Virus record (IMG/VR): IMGVR_UViG_3300048440_000240
Coordinates: 1-35,028 of that record
DNA length: 35,028 bases
Strand: one strand, 5' to 3'
From: a virus
Below the pieces are notes generated by a model, which worked only from the letters and a program-made list of their open reading frames with translations, was not told where the DNA came from and did no database searches. Within the stretch, counting starts at the first letter, position 1, and every line of letters begins with the position of its first letter. Positions 13,666 through 22,510 of the stretch are shown here, one piece after another. Made by a program: the position numbers and the translations under genes.

Positions 13666-16185
13666 ATGGCAACGATCAAACTTTACATTAACACGGATCG
13701 AGGCGACATTAGCCGCGCATTTGTCAAATCTACTAGCGAGCCAACGACAAACGCTTTGCCGCCTGCATTGGTAGCTGGCAACAAGCGCAATATTGAAGTC
13801 TATTTGATTGACAGCGCAGGCAATTACGACGCGCGAAGCGGTGCCAGCAATTACGCTTTATCAATTGGAGCCGGGCCGATAGCGGGAACGCCATCCAGCG
13901 GGACGTTTACTTTAACGGATGGCACAGCAACGACGCCAGCACTTGTGCACAATGCAACCGCTCAGGCCGTCGAGGATGCGTTAAACGCTTTGAATAGTAG
14001 CGCAGGGCCATTCAGCCAACTTGTCGATGTAACGAGCACTTACGACGGCAACTATTTATGCAAATTTAGGACGACAGGCGCAGTCGCTGCATTGGCCGGG
14101 GATGCTTCCGAGTTGTCACCTCAAAGCGCCGTTGTAGTCGATGAGGCGCGGGCCGGGGATGGCAGCACAAAAGAGCAGCAGTATATCCGCTTGTTAAGAC
14201 AGCCGGCAATTTTTCAAGACTCATTTACGCAAATTGCAAACGGATGGAGCGGCGAACTCAGCGCGAACAATGCGCGAGTATTGGAGTTGATGGCCGGGCG
14301 CGATACGATTGCGATTCCGCTTGACGTTGAACTAACCGAGACAGGCAACGAACCGGAAACGATTGCACGCGGCAATATGCTTTTGTCTAATGAGGTGATC
14401 AACCCGGCGTCGATTGATCCTGCAAATTTGGCGCAGATATTGACTCAAGCTTTAGGTGATGCGCGGTACTTGCGTACGACAAACAATTTATCAGACGTAA
14501 CAAACGCAGCAACGGCCCGCTCTAATATCGGGGCTGCGGCTGCGGCAGATTTAACAGCGCACGCTAACAGCACAAGCAACCCGCACAGCGTCACGGCGGC
14601 GCAGGTAGGACTTGGCAACGTAGATAACACAAGCGACGCTGACAAGCCAGTATCGACGGCACAGCAAACAGCGCTGGATCTTAAAGCGGATGCCACAGCA
14701 TTGACGACGGAAACTAATGCGCGGATCGACGCTGACAACCGCAGAGAGTTTGCGGGCGGGGTTGCGTTTATTAATCCAACAGCTACTACCTCTTATTTGT
14801 TAGAAGGCCCTATTGGGGTGATAAACACTAATAATTTTACAATACAGTTTAATGGCCGTATTTTAACTACAGGCGGAGCACTGTATGGAGATGTCTTGAT
14901 AAATATCAGCGGTGGAAGCAATACTTTTTTTATTAATTTTAATAGAAATACAAATACTAGTAGCAACAATCCTGGAAATCTTAGAATTTCTATTGCATCT
15001 AATTCTTTTGGAATTGATTTTGAGACAGCTTCATATTTTGAAGATGATGCAAAATGGTTATTTAGCGTTGATCGAAATGGTTATTTTACAGTATTCAAAA
15101 ATGGGGTAAATGTTGGCAGCGTCGATATTTCTAGCGTGTCTTCTGTTGAATTAGACGGAACTGTTTTAAGTATTTGCAATCGTTTTGGTTCTGAATGGAT
15201 TGCTCGCGACTTTGCCATATTCAACACAGCGCTAACCGCAACCCAAGCCGCCGAGCTATACCAGCAAGGGCTGCAACCGTGGCTCGCTGCGAATCCTAAG
15301 TATCGGCGGGCGCAGGATTTGACAACCTTAAACGCAGAAGATAATAGTACGAGCGGATGGTTAGATTTAGATTTTGGAGGATCGACAAGCTTAGTTTCGA
15401 TAGAATCAAGTAATCCTATAACTGGCAGTTATTCCTACAAGTTTGCAAATACAACAACAGGCACAAGCGATAGTTACCCAAGATTCAGGAGACAATCTTT
15501 ATTGTTTAATTTTGTTGAAGGTAATACTTACAACATTAAGTGTAAATTAAAATTAATTAGCGGAAGTGCTGCTGTAATTGGAAGAATAGGATCAGGTACG
15601 GGAATTAACACTAGGTTTTTGAGTTATACTACTCTTACACTAAATAACGTACTAGAGGTGAATAGCACAATTACTCCTACAGATATAGTCGGAATACAAA
15701 ATGCTATTGAGTTTATTTTTAATGGCACACTAGGCGCTTTTGAGGTGCTATGTGATGACATTGAAATAACGCAAATCGGATCACTAGCAACCTTGCCACT
15801 AGATGACGACTGCCGACAACTAAAAGACATCAGCGGCAACCGCAACGACGCAACGGCCAGCGAGTCAGGAGTCACGCATTTGAAGCAAAAAGACCTGCAC
15901 ACATTTCGAGACGATCACGCCGACGGCACAGGGGGCAGCTACTTAATTGCCAATGCTGACATACTTGCAGAAAATGAAGTCATTACAGGCGTAACAGTAG
16001 ACGGCAGATTCTATGCAGCCAGCGGTGCGCAGGACTTAACCAAGCGCAGGATCAAGCTGCAAGATCACGGCTCGCATGTTGACGTTAAACGCTCGAACGG
16101 CACGACAGACGACTCAGCAATTGCAGTAACAAATCCAAACGACGGCACCGACTTTGCAATCTCAGTATTAACCCAACGCATTTAA
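13666..16185 (+). CDS. Large tail fibre with fibre repeat and LamG-like domain
   Basis: 839 aa. The N-terminal ~250 residues (TDRGDISRAFVKSTSEP...) are probably the attachment part. Around 265-345 come ARYLRTTNNLSDVTNAATARSNIGAA and LTAHANSTSNPHSVTAAQVGLGNVDNTSDADKPVST, the collar/repeat motif of many phage tail fibres. Residues about 360-540 look like a concanavalin/LamG jelly roll (FTIQFNGRILTTGG, FTVFKNGVNVGSVDISS, ARDFAIFNTALTATQAAELYQQG). About 550-710 form a second beta domain (LDLDFGGSTSLVS...). Codon use is AT-rich at about 14760-15780 only, so the receptor-binding part looks imported. It is a host-recognition protein. Confidence 0.85.
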   Translation: MATIKLYINTDRGDISRAFVKSTSEPTTNALPPALVAGNKRNIEVYLIDSAGNYDARSGASNYALSIGAGPIAGTPSSGTFTLTDGTATTPALVHNATAQAVEDALNALNSSAGPFSQLVDVTSTYDGNYLCKFRTTGAVAALAGDASELSPQSAVVVDEARAGDGSTKEQQYIRLLRQPAIFQDSFTQIANGWSGELSANNARVLELMAGRDTIAIPLDVELTETGNEPETIARGNMLLSNEVINPASIDPANLAQILTQALGDARYLRTTNNLSDVTNAATARSNIGAAAAADLTAHANSTSNPHSVTAAQVGLGNVDNTSDADKPVSTAQQTALDLKADATALTTETNARIDADNRREFAGGVAFINPTATTSYLLEGPIGVINTNNFTIQFNGRILTTGGALYGDVLINISGGSNTFFINFNRNTNTSSNNPGNLRISIASNSFGIDFETASYFEDDAKWLFSVDRNGYFTVFKNGVNVGSVDISSVSSVELDGTVLSICNRFGSEWIARDFAIFNTALTATQAAELYQQGLQPWLAANPKYRRAQDLTTLNAEDNSTSGWLDLDFGGSTSLVSIESSNPITGSYSYKFANTTTGTSDSYPRFRRQSLLFNFVEGNTYNIKCKLKLISGSAAVIGRIGSGTGINTRFLSYTTLTLNNVLEVNSTITPTDIVGIQNAIEFIFNGTLGAFEVLCDDIEITQIGSLATLPLDDDCRQLKDISGNRNDATASESGVTHLKQKDLHTFRDDHADGTGGSYLIANADILAENEVITGVTVDGRFYAASGAQDLTKRRIKLQDHGSHVDVKRSNGTTDDSAIAVTNPNDGTDFAISVLTQRI

Positions 16186-16187
16186 AT

Positions 16188-16430
16188 ATGGAGCTATCAA
16201 AAATCAATCAGCACGGATATTACTTCCGAAAGTCTAATTGCGAATGGACAGTGCATCACGATCAAGACACTTTCCCTAGCGATTTTGTATTTAACGATTT
16301 TGACATAGAGACGCTGGAAGTATCAGGCGCAGTTGCAAGCGAGACAGACGGCGAATATTTGGAGCTAGTGGTCACATTCACGCCGGAACAAGTCGAGGCA
16401 GCAAAACAAACTATTTACAACAATGAGTGA
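16188..16430 (+). CDS. Small tail-associated protein, 80 aa
   Basis: MELSKINQHGYYFRKSNCEWTVHHDQDTFPSDFVFNDFDIETLEVSG..., acidic, ending FTPEQVEAAKQTIYNNE. It starts 2 bases after the fibre stop and overlaps the next gene by 8 bp. It has the look of a small beta protein coded next to fibre genes, possibly a fibre chaperone. No family was recognised. Confidence 0.6.
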   Translation: MELSKINQHGYYFRKSNCEWTVHHDQDTFPSDFVFNDFDIETLEVSGAVASETDGEYLELVVTFTPEQVEAAKQTIYNNE

Positions 16431-16791
16431 TTACGCGCAAAACATTAGCTTGCCCGGCATTAAACGCGGGGACAGGTGGCAAGGCATAACGTCAATCGGC
16501 CCGATAACAATCGCAGACGGCCAGCCAGCGGTCACGCTTGCACGAGTGCGCATGCAGTTTAGGCTAGGCGATGCAGTGTACACGCTAGACAGCGACAGCG
16601 GACAATCACCAGACGCGCCCATCACGATCAGCAATCCGACAACATGGATTGCAACGGTGCCAGCAGTAGAGACAGGATTCTGCACAACGGCGGGCAAATG
16701 GATATTTGACATCGAGTTCTACGCCACCGGGCAAGGCCCGACAACGTACATTAAAGGCAGCATACAAATCTATGACGACGTAACGAAATGA
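16423..16791 (+). CDS. Putative baseplate/fibre-support protein, 122 aa
   Basis: MSDYAQNISLPGIKRGDRWQGITSIGPITIADGQPAVTLARVRMQFRLG..., then KWIFDIEFYATGQGPTTYIKGSIQIYDDVTK. The GD-x-W...R-x-Q-x-R and FDIEF...TYxKGSIxI pattern is that of the small beta-sandwich proteins that follow fibres in many phages (BppU-N-terminal-like). It is linked to both neighbours by 4-8 bp overlaps. The role in baseplate assembly is inferred. Confidence 0.55.
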   Translation: MSDYAQNISLPGIKRGDRWQGITSIGPITIADGQPAVTLARVRMQFRLGDAVYTLDSDSGQSPDAPITISNPTTWIATVPAVETGFCTTAGKWIFDIEFYATGQGPTTYIKGSIQIYDDVTK

Positions 16792-17303
16792 GCGCAACGG
16801 TAACAGATTTGCAAGTCAATGTCCCGGTAACACTCCAGGACGTTAATGCACTGGCATCCGCAACGGTGCCCGGCTCGCAAACGGTCGAAATACCGATAAC
16901 AATTGACGGCGAAACGACAACGCTCAGAGCGGCCATATTAGAAGCGCCAGAGATTGCAGCGCCGGTTACTATAGCAGAGACACTCGCAACGGCGACAATC
17001 ACAATACAAAGCGCGGCATTGATCACAATAGACGCCGACGTGGGCCGCACTACATGGGTCGAAACATTTGAGACAATATCGAAAAATCTCAAAAAGTATC
17101 CAGCAACTTTTACCTACGAAGGCGACAAGCTGCAGTCGGTGCAATATGCAACGCCAGGCGGCACGATCACAAAAACGCTAGCTTACAACGGCATTTATTT
17201 ACAGTCAGTCACTTTGTCCGGGGCAATCCCTGACTACGTGGCAACCGTCAAAACTTTTAGCTACTCAGCACAAAACAGACTAATCTCAATTAATTATTCA
17301 TAA
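16788..17303 (+). CDS. Tail structural protein, 171 aa
   Basis: The N-terminal half is Thr/Ala/Ile-rich strands (VTLQDVNALASATVPGSQTVEIPITIDGETTTLRAAILEAPE). The C-terminal half (VQYATPGGTITKTLAYNGIYLQSVTLSGAIPDYVATVKTFSYSAQNRL) has a YxYdxxGxl-like rhythm reminiscent of short RHS-type strands. It overlaps the next gene by one base (TAATG). No clear family; the block order suggests a tail-tip part. Confidence 0.55.
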   Translation: MSATVTDLQVNVPVTLQDVNALASATVPGSQTVEIPITIDGETTTLRAAILEAPEIAAPVTIAETLATATITIQSAALITIDADVGRTTWVETFETISKNLKKYPATFTYEGDKLQSVQYATPGGTITKTLAYNGIYLQSVTLSGAIPDYVATVKTFSYSAQNRLISINYS

Positions 17304-18619
17304 TGGCACTTATCATAGATCCGGACGACCTCAACCAGGGCACAGAGGTCACAATTAATACAACTGCAAAAACGATTGCGCTTAACGTCGCTGGCAATTT
17401 GTCAGACGATGGCGCAACCGGGCAGGCGTTTTATTCATTTTTGAAGGAGGAATGGAAAAATGACGCGTCTCTAATTGCGTACAACTTCCCAATGGTCTCA
17501 ATCACGCCAGAACAGTTTGAGTTTGTCAAGGGGTGGACGCCAGCAAACAACACAACCCGCAATTTACTGCGTAATGCAGGATGGCGCGAGATTAACGCAA
17601 GCGACGTTTTAGAGCGTGAGTACATGGGAGTTATTAGCCTGGGCAACATTGACGCCACAAGTACAGCATATTACGCATTCAGCAGCGATACAGCCAAAAC
17701 AGATTTTGATTTTACCGGGCCAATCAATCAAGCAATCCAAACTTACGGAAACGCTAGCAACGGCAACTTTGACAAGCGCGGCAATACGCTGACGGTTTAC
17801 ATCAGGTCGCAGGGCAAAACATACGCGAGCGCGACATCGACCAGCATCGGATTGACGGCGCTTAATTACATTGCAAACCGCTTCCCATTAGCTGAAGGGG
17901 TAGACAGTAAGATCAGCGCATCAGACTCCACAATTGCAACGACAGCGCCGTACACTGGAATGAGTATCACTTACGGCGCAACGACTCGCACAATCGGCGG
18001 CACGAGCTACAATTTTAATATCGTAGTCGATGGCAACAGCGGCACGACTCAACAGATTTACGAGTTTGTGCAGTACAGTCTGCGACAATCTAGCGACATT
18101 GACGCGGGCGCCGGGTCGCAGGTCGGACAACTTGCAAATGACTTGCTCAATTTTGAGGGCGATACGCTAAAAACAACTCAGGGCGTTGCAATTGACGACT
18201 ATCAAAGCACGAACCGTAACAATTTAGTATTTACCGACACCGGCGGCACCGAGCGCACATTCCCGTTCTTAGCGACTGGTACGATACTATTTAATGCCAA
18301 CTTGCAAAGCGATACGGCAGCAATTTACCGCATGTTTTTTAACTCAGGGTTTGGCACTGCAAGCGCAATTCTTGTAGACGACAACAGCGGCACTGACATT
18401 AGCGGCACAGTCAGCGGCGCGGCATCGGTTGCGTTTGATTTTGCTTATGACGAAAACACGCAAGGCGGCCGCACGGCGGGCACTGATGCAGCGGTCAAGG
18501 TTGTCGCAATGGGACTCGACCAGGCGCAGCACGTTATTGCAGACGCTACAATCACACGCGCAACCGGGCAAAACATATCGCTTGTTGCACCATTCGAGCG
18601 AAATTATAGCAACCCATAA
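17303..18619 (+). CDS. Tail structural protein, 438 aa
   Basis: Opens MALIIDPDDLNQGTEVTINTTAKTIALNVAGNLSDDGATGQAFYSFLKEEWKNDASLI, a start I have seen in proteins of environmental siphophages, followed by FPMVSITPEQFEFVKGW. It has a long Ser/Thr/Gly-rich beta body and ends VVAMGLDQAQHVIADATITRATGQNISLVAPFERNYSNP. That last block matches in layout the end of the next protein (RNYKNP), so the two share a C-terminal module. No enzyme motif. Likely distal tail or appendage. Confidence 0.6.
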   Translation: MALIIDPDDLNQGTEVTINTTAKTIALNVAGNLSDDGATGQAFYSFLKEEWKNDASLIAYNFPMVSITPEQFEFVKGWTPANNTTRNLLRNAGWREINASDVLEREYMGVISLGNIDATSTAYYAFSSDTAKTDFDFTGPINQAIQTYGNASNGNFDKRGNTLTVYIRSQGKTYASATSTSIGLTALNYIANRFPLAEGVDSKISASDSTIATTAPYTGMSITYGATTRTIGGTSYNFNIVVDGNSGTTQQIYEFVQYSLRQSSDIDAGAGSQVGQLANDLLNFEGDTLKTTQGVAIDDYQSTNRNNLVFTDTGGTERTFPFLATGTILFNANLQSDTAAIYRMFFNSGFGTASAILVDDNSGTDISGTVSGAASVAFDFAYDENTQGGRTAGTDAAVKVVAMGLDQAQHVIADATITRATGQNISLVAPFERNYSNP

Positions 18620-20418
18620 TGAGTTACAGTTATTCAGGCGGAGTTATAACTCAAACAGGTACAGAAACTGGCGACGATCAACTTGCTGGATTGTCTGGTT
18701 TGACAGGCGTTACCACTACAACATTAGGCCAGCGCACTGCTTACAGCATAAATAGCAGCACCCGCATTGCATTTAACGGCACTTGCCTTATTGACCCACG
18801 TTATTGCGAATTAGAAACTAACCGATTGGGTGGTAGTGTAATCGTTGTAAATGGTACGCTTGATTTAGGCAAAGAGCTTACTTATAGCTATGGCACGCAA
18901 TACACAAGTGGCAGAGCATTAAATATATTAGGAGGTAGCAATGTACCTTGGGGAGCTGTATTTGATGTGTATGGAACTGTGAATTGGTATGGTTGTCAGA
19001 TTGATACAGGGTCGGGAATTAGTATTAAAAATGGGGGTACAATTAAAATCAGAGACGGCATTTGGATTAGTCGATTGGGTAATCATACTATCCAGCAGGG
19101 CACGACAATCGTTTTTAATGCTGGTAGTACCGCAGACATAATTGGGCTGAATAAAACACTTACAGGAGCGTTGGTAATAGATAACAGCGCGGTAAACATT
19201 TTAGGGGTATTTACTACTGTAAATTTATCAGGAATTGTTAGTACAGGTGGTATTTCTCCAGACAATAGGTCAACCACGTTAGCACCTGTACCATTTGCTA
19301 CAGTATCTAATTTTGAACGATTACAGGACAGAATTGCACAATGCCGTACAGTTTTAGCACATTTTGACGACTGCGCTAGTTGGGACACAAGTTCTGCAAT
19401 GTTTTTAGGGTTAAGATCATCTTTCGGAACGGTTACTCGATACGGTCAAGCAGAGTTTTATCGTAATTGTAATGGCAAAATTTTGTTCAATGGATCTGGA
19501 TTGCAAGGCGTTAAGTTATATTGGAAAGACATCGATAACGGAAACAGGGGCGTAACAACTGCTACCGAGTGGGGCCAAACGTACAACAGTTACCGAGAGT
19601 ACAATGCAACAACTAACGCAAATGGAGATTTCACAAGCCGAGTTTTAGAATCAGCGTTCTATAATAGAAATCCAAACGTAGGTACAGGAACTGCGCCGTC
19701 AGTTGACGACCGAACAGAGTCAGGCCACAAAATTACATTTAAAGGATTTAAATACGGATACAGCCTTTTTGATATTCAATTTCAAGGCAACAGGATTGTA
19801 GCTGCTGAAGCAATCCAGCCAGTTATCGCAGACGCTAATGTCACAGAGTCAAACAAAGCAACGGTTGATGCTTACACAGATATTGATACGTCTGCAAAGT
19901 TTTACGACCGAGCAGCGTCCTACTTAGAAGATAATTTAGGCACCTACCTTGATTCCATCGTCACGCGATCAGGCAATCAGATTGACGCTGGCGCTTACAA
20001 CGTCAATGTTGACGCTACTGCGGCATCGGCCTTTGCCGTGTCTGGCAACGCTATAACGATCAAAGTCAGCACTTTTATTGGTGATATGGTGACGACAGGT
20101 ATTATTAATTTTGCAAACAATGAGTCATTTATTGGCACATTTACCGATGCCAACGGCACAACTACAATCACGGAATTGACGCTGACTGGATTGCAAGCCA
20201 ACTCAGAGGTCAGAATCTATCAAGCTGGCACAACGACCGAGATTGACGGAATTGAAAACAGCGGAACTACATTTGCAACGACAACAAGCCAGTCTAGCGT
20301 TGACATTGTAGTGCATGCGCTTGGCTACGAATACCAACGATTGAACGGCGTTGACACTAGCCAAAACTTGACATTGCCAATAAGTCAGCGAGTCGATAGG
20401 AATTATAAAAACCCATGA
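18619..20418 (+). CDS. Putative tail spike/appendage, 599 aa, beta-helix-like
   Basis: Residues 20-220 are a chain of short strands with G-T/N turns (GGSVIVVNGTLDLGKEL, GAVFDVYGTVNWYGCQIDTGSGISIKNGGTIKIRDGIW, GTTIVFNAGSTADIIG), typical of a right-handed beta-helix as in spikes. The C-terminal ~200 residues return to ordinary sequence (AYTDIDTSAKFYDRAASYLEDNLGTYLDSIVTRSGNQIDAGAYNV...) and end DTSQNLTLPISQRVDRNYKNP. The N-terminal half is AT-rich (about 18,800-19,560), the rest not, so the helix part looks exchanged. Enzymatic residues for glycan cutting cannot be assigned by eye. Confidence 0.65.
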   Translation: MSYSYSGGVITQTGTETGDDQLAGLSGLTGVTTTTLGQRTAYSINSSTRIAFNGTCLIDPRYCELETNRLGGSVIVVNGTLDLGKELTYSYGTQYTSGRALNILGGSNVPWGAVFDVYGTVNWYGCQIDTGSGISIKNGGTIKIRDGIWISRLGNHTIQQGTTIVFNAGSTADIIGLNKTLTGALVIDNSAVNILGVFTTVNLSGIVSTGGISPDNRSTTLAPVPFATVSNFERLQDRIAQCRTVLAHFDDCASWDTSSAMFLGLRSSFGTVTRYGQAEFYRNCNGKILFNGSGLQGVKLYWKDIDNGNRGVTTATEWGQTYNSYREYNATTNANGDFTSRVLESAFYNRNPNVGTGTAPSVDDRTESGHKITFKGFKYGYSLFDIQFQGNRIVAAEAIQPVIADANVTESNKATVDAYTDIDTSAKFYDRAASYLEDNLGTYLDSIVTRSGNQIDAGAYNVNVDATAASAFAVSGNAITIKVSTFIGDMVTTGIINFANNESFIGTFTDANGTTTITELTLTGLQANSEVRIYQAGTTTEIDGIENSGTTFATTTSQSSVDIVVHALGYEYQRLNGVDTSQNLTLPISQRVDRNYKNP

Positions 20419-20801
20419 GTTATACAAGGCCCGCAGACATTCCAGAGGACGTTTGGCAGCATTTGCCCGACGAGTTGCAATTTGCATTTAGTCGCAATAT
20501 TAACCGGTCATTCATTACGCCGATGGCCGAAAAGACGCACGAGGAATTGCGCAAAGCGGCGGTCATTAATTTGCGCATTAACTCAGCCGGCAATCAATTG
20601 CGAGCGATGGCTATTGATAGCGTAAAGGATGGCGACTTGTCCGGGGTGGCTGATATGGTTGAGAGCCGACACAATATGCTTAAAAAAGGCGAGCAAATTG
20701 AAAAAGAGATAAAGGATTTGCAAGATCGATTAAACGAGTTAAAGCAAATGATTATTGCGCGAGTGGAATTTTACGAAGGGGAATCAGATGGTAACATTTG
20801 A
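20415..20801 (+). CDS. Coiled-coil protein of the tail block, 128 aa
   Basis: MSYTRPADIPEDVWQHLPDELQFAFSRNINRSFITPMAEKTHEELRKAA..., then a coiled coil from about 85 (HNMLKKGEQIEKEIKDLQDRLNELKQMIIARVEFYEGE). It starts in the previous stop (ATGA) and overlaps the next gene by 14 bp; its last codons hold the GAAGGGGAA ribosome site for that gene. Family not recognised. It may be an assembly factor for the appendage proteins. Confidence 0.6.
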   Translation: MSYTRPADIPEDVWQHLPDELQFAFSRNINRSFITPMAEKTHEELRKAAVINLRINSAGNQLRAMAIDSVKDGDLSGVADMVESRHNMLKKGEQIEKEIKDLQDRLNELKQMIIARVEFYEGESDGNI

Positions 20802-21219
20802 CGGAGCCAACAAGCGCATAATTTTGCCAAGCACCGGCAGCTATAATGCCGAAATTGATTTTTACAGCGATTGGAAGGAGTGGGCGACTACTGGCGACAA
20901 TCTAAAATATCAGCCTGCATTTGAAACGATTGGCGGCGACGACATCGGAAGCGGACAAGAAGTCAGTCCCTATTTTTTCCTGCGAACTGATTTGGGGTGG
21001 AGAATACAGCCGCCGAATCAGGACGGCGAGATTTTAATTATTGGTAACATTTTTCCGCGAACAACTGGCGTATCAATTATGTTGCCAGCAGACAACCCAT
21101 ATTCAGTCACGACGCGCATTAGTGTATCGGCGCAATCGTTGACATCACGCGAGGCAGTATTTACTGAAACAGCGCTCAATCAAATAATCCAGGCGGCAAT
21201 TGCTGCAAATCAAACCTAA
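20788..21219 (+). CDS. Conserved siphophage tail-associated protein, 143 aa
   Basis: I used ATG 20788 (MVTFDGANKRIILPSTGSYNAEIDFYSDWKEWATTGDN...) because AAGGGG lies 7-10 nt before it; the in-frame codon at 20755 has no support. The FDGxNKxIxL...YSxWKEW...GGDxI...YFFLRxDxGWRIxPP pattern recurs in tail regions of many siphophages, as I recall from family experience. Its function is unknown to me. It ends the tail block, and a TTGACA box follows its stop directly. Confidence 0.65.
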   Translation: MVTFDGANKRIILPSTGSYNAEIDFYSDWKEWATTGDNLKYQPAFETIGGDDIGSGQEVSPYFFLRTDLGWRIQPPNQDGEILIIGNIFPRTTGVSIMLPADNPYSVTTRISVSAQSLTSREAVFTETALNQIIQAAIAANQT

Positions 21220-21247
21220 TTGACAAAAAACAAAAAACCGTTATTAA
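21220..21247 (+). promoter_or_regulatory. Promoter-like TTGACA module before 21253
   Basis: TTGACA (21220-21225), 16 nt, TATTAA (21242-21247), 5 nt, ATG at 21253. It abuts the stop of the tail block and would drive the small membrane/coiled-coil genes. Confidence 0.5.
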
Positions 21248-21252
21248 AAGTC

Positions 21253-21378
21253 ATGCCAAAAGTCAGAACTAAAAAAACTTACATCCGAAAAACAACTACG
21301 CCAGTGCGTAAAAAAACTACTCAGGTTGAGGAAAAGCCTGCGACATTTCGTCAACGCAAACGACGCGTACGAGGTTAA
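21253..21378 (+). CDS. Tiny very basic protein, 41 aa
   Basis: MPKVRTKKTYIRKTTTPVRKKTTQVEEKPATFRQRKRRVRG: about one third Lys/Arg, no hydrophobic core. It begins 6 nt after a promoter-like module and its TAA is close to the next start at 21383. Possibly a nucleic-acid-binding or membrane-active peptide (inference). The ORF is too short for standard scans but well placed. Confidence 0.5.
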   Translation: MPKVRTKKTYIRKTTTPVRKKTTQVEEKPATFRQRKRRVRG

Positions 21379-21382
21379 TGCA

Positions 21383-21799
21383 ATGGACCAACAACGCATA
21401 TTTGCAATTGCGTTAGGTGCAGCTTGGATTGCGGGCATTGTGGGCGCATATATAGCAAAAGGCATTTACAACGACGTGCATCAGCTAAACCCGCGAATGA
21501 GCGTTGCAGAATCGCGGCAAGTTGAATTTAAAAGGCGGTTTGACACAGTAGAACTTGAATTTAGAAGCCGTTTTGATGCAGAAAAAGAAAGCATTGCTAA
21601 AGTGCTAGAAAATATACAAAAACTAGTAAGTGAGCAGCAAAAAATGCACGCAAGTCACGATGCTCGATTAGCAGTTCTTGAGCAATCTGACCAACGCAGA
21701 AGTGTCGAAAGTCTAAACATGCAAAAAAAAATGGACACGCTTTTAGAAATTAGCATTGAGACAAAAACAATTTTAAGTACATTTGAATCAGTAGAATAA
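21383..21799 (+). CDS. Membrane-anchored coiled-coil protein, 138 aa (spanin- or holin-associated candidate)
   Basis: From ATG 21383: MDQQRIFAIALGAAWIAGIVGAYIAKGIYN, one membrane helix (about 5-26). A long coiled coil follows (VEFKRRFDTVELEFRSRFDAEKESIAKVLENIQKLVSEQQKMHASH...). This is the topology of an inner-membrane spanin (Rz) or of tail-fibre-adjacent membrane proteins. No lipobox partner was found nearby. The upstream in-frame codon at 21326 would overlap the tiny basic gene. It abuts the next gene by TAATG. Confidence 0.55.
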   Translation: MDQQRIFAIALGAAWIAGIVGAYIAKGIYNDVHQLNPRMSVAESRQVEFKRRFDTVELEFRSRFDAEKESIAKVLENIQKLVSEQQKMHASHDARLAVLEQSDQRRSVESLNMQKKMDTLLEISIETKTILSTFESVE

Positions 21800-22203
21800 T
21801 GTTTGGTTTGCCAGTAGAGGTTGTATTGAGCTTGGCAAGCCTATATCTTGGCTGGTACGGCGAGCAGAAAAAGCAACAGGCCGCAGACAATCACGCGCTA
21901 TCAATGGCGTTAAAAGACAGCGCAAATGCAGCCGAAAAGCGCGGAGGATCAGCGCTGCGAATGATTGTAGCGCTTGTCATTATATGCGTATCATTTGGCG
22001 GGCTACTGCTCGCACAATATACCGGGGCAGGCGTATCTCAAATATTTACTAAGGATCCCTGGTTGAATTTATTTGGTTTGGTAAAGCTAGGCGGCGGCAA
22101 AGAGGTCGTCACGGCAACTGGCTTTGTACTGCCGGAGTACGTCAAATACTCAGTATTGTCGATTGTGCATTTCCTGTTTGGGATGGCAGCCGGCAAGCGG
22201 TAA
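21799..22203 (+). CDS. Three-helix membrane protein, holin candidate
   Basis: 134 aa with three hydrophobic stretches: residues 1-19 (MFGLPVEVVLSLASLYLGW), about 52-74 (ALRMIVALVIICVSFGGLLLAQY), and about 112-131 (PEYVKYSVLSIVHFLFGMAAG). They are separated by charged linkers (KKQQAADNHALSMALKDSANAAEKRGG). The layout resembles the three-helix holins of gene-transfer agents and related phages. It is coupled to the coiled-coil gene before it. Holin function is an inference from topology and position. Confidence 0.55.
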   Translation: MFGLPVEVVLSLASLYLGWYGEQKKQQAADNHALSMALKDSANAAEKRGGSALRMIVALVIICVSFGGLLLAQYTGAGVSQIFTKDPWLNLFGLVKLGGGKEVVTATGFVLPEYVKYSVLSIVHFLFGMAAGKR

Positions 22204-22211
22204 AAAAAAGC

Positions 22212-22235
22212 TAATTTTGTGCTTGCAGTTTATTG
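22212..22235 (+). promoter_or_regulatory. GCTTGCA promoter-like element
   Basis: TAATTTTGTGCTTGCA (22212-22227) followed by GTTTATTG; 22 of 24 bases match 3081-3104. It is placed for transcription of the gene at 22298; a clear -10 is not visible. Confidence 0.45.
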
Positions 22236-22297
22236 GCTGCGCTTTCATGGTTTTGATCGTTGCGCAATTCCGCGCAGAATATAAAAAAGAAAAATCT

Positions 22298-22489
22298 ATG
22301 AAAGACACACGATATAAGGTAGCAATCAAATCTGCAATCAATACTCTGGCAATACTAATTGTTATGGAGCCAGAAAAAATTATCGACCTAATGACTGGAT
22401 GGGCTTGGGATGAAGAAGAAGCATCAGAGCTAAAAGACTCGGACACCGAGTTTGATATAATGAAGCATTTTATTGAAGACGATAGTTGA
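22298..22489 (+). CDS. Small acidic protein, 63 aa
   Basis: ATG 22298 (MKDTRYKVAIKSAINTLAILIVMEPEKIIDLMTGWAWDEEEASELKDSDTEF...), chosen because it follows the promoter-like box by a normal distance; ATG 22247 is a possible longer start. The leader AAATCTATGAAAGA is the same as before the next gene at 22511, so the two leaders may share a translation signal. One semi-hydrophobic helix, then an acidic tail. No family. Confidence 0.5.
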   Translation: MKDTRYKVAIKSAINTLAILIVMEPEKIIDLMTGWAWDEEEASELKDSDTEFDIMKHFIEDDS

Positions 22490-22510
22490 ATTACACCAAC
22501 GAATAAATCT

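Noticed and set aside
18429-18755. Out-of-frame + strand ORF spanning the junction of two tail genes
   Set aside because: Basic low-complexity shadow without motifs, unlike the embedded ORF in dcm, and it crosses a clear stop/start pair.
13666-20418. Diversity-generating retroelement with variable tail gene
   Set aside because: No reverse transcriptase gene and no template repeat of the fibre ends was seen; the mosaic looks like recombination.
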